This document shows, in pieces, positions 1 through 5,181 of a DNA stretch of 5,181 nt (position 1 is its first letter; each line of letters starts with the position of its first letter). Origin of the DNA: Verrucomicrobiales bacterium (GTDB lineage Bacteria; Verrucomicrobiota; Verrucomicrobiia; Limisphaerales; UBA11320). The translations under genes and the position numbers were made by a program. The notes beneath the pieces are model-generated. The model did not search any database. It worked only from the letters and a program-made list of their open reading frames with translations, and was not told where the DNA came from. Location of the stretch: positions 1 through 5,181 of the forward strand of contig DMJJ01000571.1 of the NCBI GenBank assembly GCA_003452185.1. Reading direction: 5' to 3'.

Positions 1-531
1 TGGAACTACCTGGCCGCCTGGGGCTACGCCCTGCAGGCGTGGGGGAACAGCGCCGAGAAGGCGAAGGAGTTTGTCTCCCGGTTCTACAAGAACGTGCCCG
101 TCCTCGACTCCGGGGCGCGCGGGGCGACCACCACCTTCATCCAGAGCGGCATCGGGGATGTCCTGGTGGGATGGGAGAACGAGGCCTTTCTGGCGGTGAA
201 AGAGTTCGGGGCCGACAGGTTTGAGATCGTCGTCCCCTCGGTCAGCATCCTCGCCGAGCCCCCGGTGGCGGTGGTGGAAAAGGTGGCCCGCCGTCACGGC
301 ACCGAGGCCGCGGCCAAGGCCTACCTCGACTTCCTCTACTCGGAGGAGGGTCAGGAGATCGCGGGGCGCAACTTCTACCGCCCCCGGTCGAAGACCGCGG
401 CGGCCAAGTACAGCGCCCAGTTTAGCAAGGTGAAACTCTTCACCATCGACGAGGTGTTCGGTGGGTGGCAGAAGGCCCAGAAGGAGCACTTCAACGACGG
501 TGGGGTATTCGACCAGATCTACGTGAAGTGA
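1..531 (+). CDS. sbp: Sbp-type periplasmic sulfate-binding protein, C-terminal 176 residues (5' end outside window)
   Basis: The reading frame is open from base 1 and ends at TGA 529-531. It encodes the second half of a periplasmic sulfate-binding protein that would hand sulfate to the CysTWA transporter. The fragment starts at the WNYLAAWGYAL motif that follows the anion-binding SGG loop in enterobacterial Sbp, and continues with KNVPVLDSGARG, IGDVL, GWENEA, SILAEP, YSEEGQEIA, FYRPR and KLFTIDEVFGGWQKAQKEHF, in the order recalled for E. coli/Salmonella Sbp. Two sulfate ligands of Salmonella Sbp can be placed: the Ala173 equivalent (codon 115-117) and the Trp192 equivalent (codon 172-174), both kept. 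The fragment contains no Cys or Met. The usual mature length of about 310 residues implies that roughly 130 mature residues plus a signal peptide lie upstream. The next gene starts 28 bases downstream and encodes a paralogue about half identical over this region. Family assignment is secure; sulfate rather than another oxyanion is inferred from the conserved ligands. Confidence 0.95.
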   Translation, partial: WNYLAAWGYALQAWGNSAEKAKEFVSRFYKNVPVLDSGARGATTTFIQSGIGDVLVGWENEAFLAVKEFGADRFEIVVPSVSILAEPPVAVVEKVARRHGTEAAAKAYLDFLYSEEGQEIAGRNFYRPRSKTAAAKYSAQFSKVKLFTIDEVFGGWQKAQKEHFNDGGVFDQIYVK

Positions 532-543
532 CGCAACGTTCCC

Positions 544-548
544 AGGAA
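544..548 (+). promoter_or_regulatory. Weak ribosome-binding site of the cysP-like gene
   Basis: AGGAA lies 11 bases before ATG 560 and is the only purine-rich stretch in the 28-base gap after the sbp stop codon. It supports the 560 start, since the signal peptide begins there and no other start fits. It sits inside a short inverted repeat, GTTCC-CA-GGAAC (538-549). The spacing is longer than optimal, so the strength is doubtful. Confidence 0.4.
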
Positions 549-559
549 CCCCCCTCCAG

Positions 560-1585
560 ATGCGCCGACACCTCCAACTCCTGGCCCTGGCCGCCGCCGC
601 GGTGACAGCCCCGATCACGGGGGTCCCACGCGCGGCGGCCTCGGAGCCCGCCACGCTGCTGAACGCCTCGTACGACGTCACACGGGAATTCTACCGCGAC
701 TTCAACGCGGCGTTCACGGCGGAGTGGAAGCAGAGGCACGGTGGAACGGTTGTCATCAACCAGTCGCACGGCGGCTCGAGCAAGCAGGCGCGGAGCGTTC
801 TGGACGGGCTGGAGGCCGACGTGGTGACGATGAACCAGCCGCTCGACATCGACCTCCTCCACGAGAAGGGACGCCTCCTGCCGGCCAACTGGGCCGAGCG
901 GCTGCCCAACAGGAGTGTCCCCTACACGTCCACGATCCTGTTCCTTGTGCGGAAGGGAAATCCGAAGGGCATCCGGGACTGGGGTGACCTGGTGCGACCA
1001 GGGGTGTCGGTGATCATCCCCAACCCCAAGACCTCGGGCAACGGCCGCTACAGTTACCTTGCCGCCTGGGGCTATGTCCTCAAGGGGCGCAAGGGAACGG
1101 AAGCCGAGGCGAGGGAGTTTGTCGGCCGGTTGTTCAAGAACGTGCCGGTACTGGACGCGGGGGGTCGCGGGGCCAGCACCACGTTTGTCCAGCGGGAGAT
1201 CGGGGACGTGCTCCTCACGTTCGAGAATGAGATCCATCTGACCCTGAAGGAGTCGGGATCCGACAAGTTCCAGGTCGTGGTCCCCTCGGCCAGCGTCGTG
1301 GCAGACAACCCGGTCGCCTGGGTCGACAAGGTGGTGTCACGCCACGGCACCCAGGCCCTGGCGAAGGCCTACCTTGAGCACCTCTTTTCGGAGTCGGGGC
1401 AGGAGCTTGCCGCCCAACACCACTTCCGGCCGGTCAACCCCGCGGTGCTGGCCCGACACGCGACCGACTTCCCAGCCATCACGCTCTTCTCTGTCGAGGA
1501 GCTGTTCCACAGCTGGCGCGAGGCCCAGCGGATCCATTTTGCCGACGGAGGGGTCTTCGACGGCATCTTCCAGGGCCGAAACTGA
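560..1585 (+). CDS. cysP: CysP-type thiosulfate/sulfate-binding periplasmic protein
   Basis: This is a complete 341-residue binding protein, close to the family's usual 330-340. Residues 1-27 form a Sec signal peptide (MRR, hydrophobic Leu/Ala core, cleavage probably after the Ala run at 25-27) with no lipobox Cys. The mature part begins near LLNASYD (33-39) and has QSHGGSSKQA (68-77), ADVVTMNQ (86-93), PNPKTSGNGRYSYLAAWGY (154-172), DAGGRG (199-204), FENE (221-224) and PVAWVDK. Measured against Salmonella Sbp, Asp11, Ser45, Ser130 and Gly131 are kept (D39, S73, S159, G160). Gly132 is Asn161, Ala173 is Gly202, and Trp192, which gives sulfate an indole NH hydrogen bond, is Phe221. As I recall E. 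coli CysP, the same changes (TSGNARY, GGRG, SFES), the NQ after DVVT, the VAWVDK motif and a terminal GRN occur there, so CysP is the better name. The start at 560 is preceded by a weak AGGAA at 544-548. Thiosulfate binding is inferred by family; a generic Sbp is the alternative. Confidence 0.88.
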   Translation: MRRHLQLLALAAAAVTAPITGVPRAAASEPATLLNASYDVTREFYRDFNAAFTAEWKQRHGGTVVINQSHGGSSKQARSVLDGLEADVVTMNQPLDIDLLHEKGRLLPANWAERLPNRSVPYTSTILFLVRKGNPKGIRDWGDLVRPGVSVIIPNPKTSGNGRYSYLAAWGYVLKGRKGTEAEAREFVGRLFKNVPVLDAGGRGASTTFVQREIGDVLLTFENEIHLTLKESGSDKFQVVVPSASVVADNPVAWVDKVVSRHGTQALAKAYLEHLFSESGQELAAQHHFRPVNPAVLARHATDFPAITLFSVEELFHSWREAQRIHFADGGVFDGIFQGRN

Positions 1586-1586
1586 C

Positions 1587-1613
1587 ATGCGCCGCCAACT
1601 CCGTGACTCCTGA
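1587..1613 (+). repeat. Eight-codon ORF echoing the 5' end of the cysP-like gene
   Basis: Two bases after the cysP stop, ATG 1587 opens an eight-codon ORF reading MRRQLRDS, ending at TGA 1611-1613. Its DNA resembles the first 25 bases of the cysP-like gene (560-584, MRRHLQLL): the first 8 bases are identical, 6 of the next 8 match, and ACTCCTG follows in both after a two-base gap, about 21 matches in all. It may be a remnant of a duplicated start, a tiny coupling ORF for the next gene (its stop is 13 bases before ATG 1627), or chance in GC-rich DNA. There is no evidence that it is translated. Confidence 0.25.
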
Positions 1614-1626
1614 GCGAAAAGATCGT

Positions 1627-2460
1627 ATGAGCCCCATCCCGAGCAGCCCGGCGCTTTTCCGACGCCCCACCCTTCCGTCGCGCACGGTCAGCCCCATCCA
1701 GGAGCTCCTTGATCCCCTGGATGAGATCGCCCGCTGGTCTCCCAACCTGATCCGGAAGCCGGGCGGGACCATCGACGATGAGAACGGGAGCCTCACCCTT
1801 CCCCGATACCTGTTCCTGGGTCCCCAGGGGGGCGGGGAGACCCTGCGGATCGGGCTCTTTGCCGCCATCCACGGGGACGAGCCCGCCGGAGCCCATGCCC
1901 TCGTGAAGCTGATCCAAGAGCTCGATCGCTCCCCCGACCTGGCCGCGGGCTACTGCCTTTTTGTTTACCCGGTCTGCAACCCGGGGGGCTTTGAGGACGG
2001 CACCCGGCACTCCCGCCGGGGCAAGGATCTCAACCGTGAGTTCTGGGTCGACTCCCGTGAGCCGGAGGTGCGGTTGCTCCAGAGCGAGCTCTGGGCCCAC
2101 GCCTTCCACGGGATCATCTCGCTCCACTCGGACGATACGAGCGACGGCCTGTACGGCTTCGTCAGCGGGGCCACGTTGACCGAGTTGCTGATCGAGCCCG
2201 CCCTGAAGGCGGCCTCTCAGATTCTGCCCCGGAATGCCAGCGCCCTGATCGACGGATTCTCGGCCAGCGACGGCATCATCCGGGAGGGGTATCAGGGGAT
2301 TCTCAGGGCCCCCCCGCAAAAGGGGCCACACCCCTTTGAAATCATCCTGGAGACCCCCTCCAAGGCGCCCCAACTCCTGCAGGAGAGGGCGTTCGTGGCG
2401 GCCCTCCAGACAATCCTCTCGGAATACCGCAAGGTGATCTCCTACGCCGCAGACCTGTAG
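1627..2460 (+). CDS. Zinc-dependent hydrolase, M14 carboxypeptidase / succinylglutamate desuccinylase-aspartoacylase-like
   Basis: A 277-residue protein with no signal peptide, so probably cytoplasmic. Motifs occur in the order of the M14/AstE-AspA superfamily: AAIHGDEPAG (79-88) supplies zinc ligands His82 and Glu85; a VCNPGGF loop (116-122) is followed by DLNREF (134-139), whose Asn136-Arg137 match the substrate-carboxylate-binding Asn144-Arg145 of carboxypeptidase A; ISLHSDD (164-170) supplies the third zinc ligand His167; and FEIILETP (237-244) supplies Glu242, the likely general base (Glu270 of carboxypeptidase A). With the whole site intact it should be active, cleaving an amide next to a free carboxylate, as peptidases or N-acyl-amino-acid deacylases do. 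The substrate is unknown. ATG 1627 is preferred over the in-frame GTG 1603 because that start has no ribosome site; ATG 1627 has only a weak purine run (GAGCGAAAAG, 1612-1621) before it. The stop is 4 bases before cysT, so the gene is almost certainly part of the operon. It has no counterpart in the enterobacterial cysPTWA operon. A role in releasing sulfur from an acylated or peptide-bound compound is speculation. Confidence 0.85.
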   Translation: MSPIPSSPALFRRPTLPSRTVSPIQELLDPLDEIARWSPNLIRKPGGTIDDENGSLTLPRYLFLGPQGGGETLRIGLFAAIHGDEPAGAHALVKLIQELDRSPDLAAGYCLFVYPVCNPGGFEDGTRHSRRGKDLNREFWVDSREPEVRLLQSELWAHAFHGIISLHSDDTSDGLYGFVSGATLTELLIEPALKAASQILPRNASALIDGFSASDGIIREGYQGILRAPPQKGPHPFEIILETPSKAPQLLQERAFVAALQTILSEYRKVISYAADL

Positions 2461-2464
2461 ACCG

Positions 2465-3298
2465 ATGCCCTTCCAGCGCACACGCACAGCGATTCCCGGA
2501 TTCCGACTCACCCTCGGGTACACTCTCGTGTACCTGAGCCTGATCGTGCTCATTCCCCTGGCGGCCACCTTCCTCAAGACCAGCACCATGACCTGGGAGG
2601 CGTTCTGGCGGACGATCACCAGCCCGCGTGTCATGGCCTCGTACCGGGTGACTTTCGGGACCGCCTTCCTGGCAGCCTGCATCAATGCCATCGCCGGGTT
2701 CATTGTCGCCTGGGTTCTCGTGCGCTACCCGTTCCGGGGGCGGAGGATCGTCGATGCCCTCGTCGACCTGCCGTTCGCGCTTCCCACCGCTGTCGCGGGG
2801 ATCGCGCTCACCGCGGTTTACTCGGCGAACGGGTGGATCGGGAAGCTCCTGGAGCCGCTCGGCATCCGTGTTGCGTACACCCCGCTCGGCATCCTGGTGG
2901 CGATGACGTTCATCGGCCTGCCATTTGTGGTGCGGACCCTCCAGCCCGTGCTTGAGGACATGGAGGTGGAACTGGAAGAGGCTGCCGCGAGCCTCGGTGC
3001 CAGCCGGTGGCAAACCCTCTGGCGTGTGATCCTTCCCCCGCTCTACCCGCCACTGCTCACGGGGTTCGCCCTCTCGTTCGCCCGCGCGCTCGGGGAATAC
3101 GGGTCGGTGGTCTTCATCTCCGGCAACATGCCAATGAAAACCGAAGTCACGTCCCTCCTGATCATCACAAAGCTCGAGCAGTATGACTACGCAGGGGCGA
3201 CCGCCCTCGCCGTGATGATGCTCCTCCTTTCGTTTGTGCTCCTGCTCTCGATCAACCTGCTCCAGTCCTGGGGCGGCCGTTACCAATCGCCTCACTGA
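2465..3298 (+). CDS. cysT: Sulfate/thiosulfate ABC transporter permease CysT (CysU)
   Basis: An inner-membrane permease subunit of 277 residues, the length of E. coli CysU. It would pair with CysW to form the sulfate/thiosulfate channel. Six hydrophobic segments are visible at about 17-37, 62-86, 98-119, 137-159, 196-220 and 243-266. The cytoplasmic EAA loop (EEAAASLGASRWQ, 171-183, followed by RVILPPL) is the contact with the CysA ATPase. Family motifs include LVDLPFALPTAVAGIAL (99-115), GWIGKLLEPLGI (123-134) and ALGEYGSVVFISGN (208-221), which separate it from the related molybdate permease ModB. ATG 2465 follows the hydrolase stop by 4 bases and has no clear Shine-Dalgarno sequence, so translational coupling to the upstream gene is likely. 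The N-terminus (MPFQRTRTAIPGF, then segment 1) matches CysT proteins, supporting this start. Confidence 0.96.
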   Translation: MPFQRTRTAIPGFRLTLGYTLVYLSLIVLIPLAATFLKTSTMTWEAFWRTITSPRVMASYRVTFGTAFLAACINAIAGFIVAWVLVRYPFRGRRIVDALVDLPFALPTAVAGIALTAVYSANGWIGKLLEPLGIRVAYTPLGILVAMTFIGLPFVVRTLQPVLEDMEVELEEAAASLGASRWQTLWRVILPPLYPPLLTGFALSFARALGEYGSVVFISGNMPMKTEVTSLLIITKLEQYDYAGATALAVMMLLLSFVLLLSINLLQSWGGRYQSPH

Positions 3299-3312
3299 GA
3301 AGCCACCCCCCC

Positions 3313-3316
3313 GGAG
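3313..3316 (+). promoter_or_regulatory. Ribosome-binding site of cysW
   Basis: GGAG lies 4 bases before ATG 3321, in the 22-base gap after the cysT stop. It is the best Shine-Dalgarno-like sequence in the window, although the spacing is short. It supports ATG 3321 over the upstream in-frame ATG 3234, which lies inside cysT. Confidence 0.5.
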
Positions 3317-3320
3317 CCCC

Positions 3321-4202
3321 ATGCTGACCCACCCCCATCTTGCGAGCCACGATCTTGCCGCGGGCGCCACACAGCGGGCCACGGCAGAGCCGGCCTGGAT
3401 CCGCCGCCTGCTGGTGGGAGCGGCCCTCGTGTTCCTGACCCTGTTCCTCTTCGTCCCCCTGCTCTCGGTCTTCTTTCACGCGCTGGCCAAGGGGATAGGC
3501 CCCTACCTGGCCACGTTCCAGGACCCGGTGACGCTCTCCTCCATCGAGCTGACCCTGGTCGCCGCCGTGATCGCAGTCCCCCTCAACCTCGTGTTCGGGG
3601 TCGCGGCGTCGTGGGCCATCACCAAGTTCGACTTCTGGGGAAAGAACCTTCTCATCACCCTCATCGACCTCCCGTTCTCGGTATCGCCGGTCATCTCCGG
3701 CCTCATCTACGTCCTCATCTTCGGAGCCCAGGGTTGGTTCGGCCCCTGGCTCATGGACCACGAGATCAAGGTCATCTTCGCGGTCCCGGGAATTGTCCTG
3801 GCCACGATCTTCGTCACGTTCCCGTTCGTGGCCCGGGAGCTCATTCCACTCATGGAAGCCCAGGGAAAAACCGAGGAGGAGGCAGCCCTCGTGCTCGGGG
3901 CAAGCGGGTGGCAGACCTTCCGCAGGGTGACGCTGCCGAAGGTGAAGTGGGGACTCCTTTACGGCGTGATCCTGTGCAACGCGCGGGCGATGGGGGAATT
4001 CGGGGCGGTCTCCGTCGTCTCGGGCCACATCCGGGGGCTTACGAACACGATGCCCCTCCACATCGAGATCCTTTACAACGAGTACAACTTTGTCGCGGCG
4101 TTCTCCGTCGCATCGCTTCTCACCCTCCTGGCGCTGGTCACCCTCGCCCTCAAGAGCTGGGTCGAGTGGAAAGCGGCAGCCATCGCGTCCCCGGAGAACT
4201 AG
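3321..4202 (+). CDS. cysW: Sulfate/thiosulfate ABC transporter permease CysW
   Basis: The second permease subunit, 293 residues (E. coli CysW is about 291), partner of CysT in the inner membrane. Hydrophobic segments lie at about 30-52, 75-100, 110-134, 151-172, 208-232 and 258-278. The EAA loop reads EEEAALVLGASGWQTFRRVTLP (185-206). Motifs typical of CysW are LIDLPFSVSPVISGLIY (114-130), TIFVTFPFVARELIP (162-176) and NARAMGEFGAVSVVSGHIRG (220-239). The frame stays open upstream to ATG 3234, but that extension overlaps cysT and reads as low-complexity Ser/Arg/Pro. ATG 3321 has a GGAG just before it and gives the expected length. The first 25 residues are a polar tail of the kind that varies between CysW proteins. 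The stop (TAG) is followed by the longest intergenic gap of the window, 92 bases, before cysA. Confidence 0.96.
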   Translation: MLTHPHLASHDLAAGATQRATAEPAWIRRLLVGAALVFLTLFLFVPLLSVFFHALAKGIGPYLATFQDPVTLSSIELTLVAAVIAVPLNLVFGVAASWAITKFDFWGKNLLITLIDLPFSVSPVISGLIYVLIFGAQGWFGPWLMDHEIKVIFAVPGIVLATIFVTFPFVARELIPLMEAQGKTEEEAALVLGASGWQTFRRVTLPKVKWGLLYGVILCNARAMGEFGAVSVVSGHIRGLTNTMPLHIEILYNEYNFVAAFSVASLLTLLALVTLALKSWVEWKAAAIASPEN

Positions 4203-4214
4203 TCGCCGGTGCAC

Positions 4215-4298
4215 ATGAACTCCCACCCTCACAGTCTTGCAAACGGTCTCCGCCCCAAGGCGTCGCCTCGAAGCCTGCCACCGCCCACCCCCGCATGA
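4215..4298 (+). other. Possible 27-codon leader ORF overlapping the cysA start
   Basis: In the gap between cysW and cysA, ATG 4215 opens a 27-codon frame (MNSHPHSLANGLRPK, then a Pro/Ser-rich end PPPTPA). Its stop TGA 4296-4298 overlaps the cysA start in an ATGA arrangement. No Shine-Dalgarno sequence precedes cysA, so a ribosome ending here could restart on cysA. Third-position G/C is lower than in the neighbouring genes, there is no recognisable domain, and no good ribosome site precedes ATG 4215, so chance is quite possible. The rest of the 92-base gap holds only a weak AGGC-GTC-GCCT dyad near 4258 and nothing like a terminator. Confidence 0.25.
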
Positions 4299-5181
4299 GC
4301 GTCATCGTCCGGAACATCACCAAACGGTTTGGGAGTTTCACCGCCCTCGACTCGGTGAACCTGGAGGTCAATTCGGGCGAGCTGGTCGCCCTCCTCGGGC
4401 CATCAGGCTCGGGGAAGACGACGCTCCTCAGGATCATTGCCGGACTCGAGTTTCCCGACCCGGGCCCTGCGGAGGTTCTCTTCCACGGGGAAAGCGTCCT
4501 CACCACCCCGGCCAGCAAGCGCAAGGCCGGGTTTGCGTTCCAGCACTACGCCCTGTTTCGGCACCTCACGGTGTTCGAGAACATCGCCTTCGGCCTTCGG
4601 GTGCGCCCGAAGCCGCAGCGGCCGCCGGAGGGGGAGATTCGGCGCCGGGTGGGGGAGCTGCTCAAGCTGATCCAGCTCGAGCCGCTCGGGGGCCGCTACC
4701 CGTCGCAGCTCTCGGGTGGACAGCGGCAGCGCGTGGCCTTGGCCCGCGCCCTCGCCGTCGAGCCGAAGGTCCTTCTCCTTGATGAGCCGTTCGGCGCCCT
4801 GGATGCCAAGGTCCGGAAGGAGCTGAGGCGCTGGCTCCGGGAGCTCCACAACCAGATGCACGTGACGAGCATCTTCGTCACCCACGACCAGGAGGAGGCC
4901 CTGGAGGTGGCAGACCGGGTGGTGGTGATGAACCACGGGCGAATCGAGCAGATCGGACGTCCCCACGAGGTGTACGACAACCCGGCAAACCCCTTCGTCT
5001 TCAATTTCCTCGGCAACGTGAATCTCTTCCGGGGGCGGATCGACGCCGGAGCCCTCACCGTCGGGGAGAGCCGTTTCCCGCTCCGGGGCACCGAGGCGGG
5101 GGTCAAGGATGCCGAAGCGACGCTCTATTTCAGGCCTCACGACGTCACCGTCACCACTCTCCCGACCGGCCCGTCCAGCGT
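4295..5181 (+). CDS. cysA: Sulfate/thiosulfate ABC transporter ATP-binding protein CysA, N-terminal 295 residues (3' end outside window)
   Basis: The ATPase subunit that powers CysT-CysW from the cytoplasm. All nucleotide-binding motifs are intact: Walker A GPSGSGKTT (35-43), Q-loop Gln83 within FQHYALFRHLTV, ABC signature LSGGQ (139-143), Walker B LLLDEP (160-165) with catalytic Glu164, D-loop GALD (167-170), and switch His197 in VTHDQEEA. QHYALFRH, VRKELRRWLRELH and the EVADRVVVM run match CysA and set it apart from ModC, PotA or MalK. From about residue 240 the sequence enters the C-terminal regulatory (TOBE-like) domain (GNVNLFRG, YFRPHDV) and is cut by the window edge; CysA proteins usually have about 350-365 residues. 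ATG 4295 is chosen because the protein starts with the family's MSVIVRNITKRFG; no Shine-Dalgarno sequence precedes it, and the start overlaps the stop of a 27-codon upstream frame. The visible part has no Cys and only three Met including the start. Confidence 0.97.
   Translation, partial: MSVIVRNITKRFGSFTALDSVNLEVNSGELVALLGPSGSGKTTLLRIIAGLEFPDPGPAEVLFHGESVLTTPASKRKAGFAFQHYALFRHLTVFENIAFGLRVRPKPQRPPEGEIRRRVGELLKLIQLEPLGGRYPSQLSGGQRQRVALARALAVEPKVLLLDEPFGALDAKVRKELRRWLRELHNQMHVTSIFVTHDQEEALEVADRVVVMNHGRIEQIGRPHEVYDNPANPFVFNFLGNVNLFRGRIDAGALTVGESRFPLRGTEAGVKDAEATLYFRPHDVTVTTLPTGPSS

Noticed and set aside
1603..1626. GTG 1603 as the hydrolase start, adding eight residues
   Set aside because: No ribosome site precedes it and the added residues carry no family motif. 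ATG 1627 is more plausible, but the choice is not certain.
1369..2703. A 444-codon open frame on the minus strand
   Set aside because: It lies antisense across cysP, the hydrolase and cysT, all of which have clear family motifs. The product shows no recognisable domain. Long antisense frames are expected in GC-rich genes with G/C third positions.
3234..3320. ATG 3234 as the cysW start
   Set aside because: It lies deep in cysT, adds 29 residues of Ser/Arg/Pro-rich sequence unlike CysW, and ATG 3321 has a GGAG before it and gives the normal length.
2342..4232. Two long minus-strand frames (2342-3382 and 3252-4232)
   Set aside because: Both are charged, low-complexity translations opposite cysT and cysW, with no domain. 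They are shadows of the permease genes.
4258..4268. AGGC-GTC-GCCT dyad in the cysW-cysA gap as a terminator
   Set aside because: A four-base stem with a three-base loop and no following T run is too weak, and a terminator before cysA would split the transporter operon.
4237..4782. A 181-codon plus-strand frame overlapping the start of cysA
   Set aside because: It is cysA read in another frame, rich in Arg/Pro/Gly. The true cysA frame carries Walker A, signature and Walker B motifs and stays open to the window edge.
2465..5181. Molybdate (ModBC) or other oxyanion transporter identity for the permease and ATPase genes
   Set aside because: Two distinct permeases with CysT and CysW motifs, and CysA-type motifs such as QHYALFRH and VRKELRRWLRELH, fit sulfate/thiosulfate uptake. 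Molybdate systems normally have one permease, ModB.

Overview
The window is a stretch of one sulfur-uptake operon. All supported genes are on the + strand and tightly spaced (gaps of 4 to about 92 bases). The order is sbp (3' part) - cysP-like - M14-type zinc hydrolase - cysT - cysW - cysA (5' part). It is the enterobacterial cysPTWA layout with two differences: a second binding protein of Sbp type lies just upstream, and a zinc-dependent amidohydrolase/carboxypeptidase-like gene sits between the binding proteins and the permeases.

The DNA is GC-rich with strong G/C preference at third codon positions, which opens long spurious frames on both strands. The intact binding protein has a Sec-type signal peptide ending in an Ala-rich cleavage site and no lipobox cysteine, so it is a soluble periplasmic protein, which points to a Gram-negative (diderm) bacterium. 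Several genes lack a convincing Shine-Dalgarno sequence, as in lineages that rely on translational coupling. I do not assign a phylum.

Layout: 1-531 is the C-terminal half of a Sbp-type sulfate-binding protein. 560-1585 is a complete paralogue whose anion-site variants (Asn for the second Gly, Gly for Ala173, Phe for Trp192 in Salmonella Sbp numbering) and other motifs match the CysP (thiosulfate-binding) type. 1627-2460 is a 277-residue hydrolase with an intact HxxE...H zinc site, a DLNR motif and a catalytic Glu. 2465-3298 and 3321-4202 are the two permease subunits CysT and CysW, each with an EAA loop. 4203-4294 is a spacer holding a 27-codon ORF whose stop overlaps the cysA start. 4295-5181 is the CysA ATPase, complete through the nucleotide-binding domain and cut off in its C-terminal regulatory domain.

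Together Sbp and CysP would deliver sulfate and thiosulfate to one CysT-CysW channel driven by a CysA dimer. The hydrolase is the unexplained member: its position, 4 bases before cysT, implies co-expression with sulfur uptake, but its substrate cannot be read from the sequence. I see no promoter, terminator, RNA gene, CRISPR array or mobile element; the promoter probably lies upstream of the left edge.
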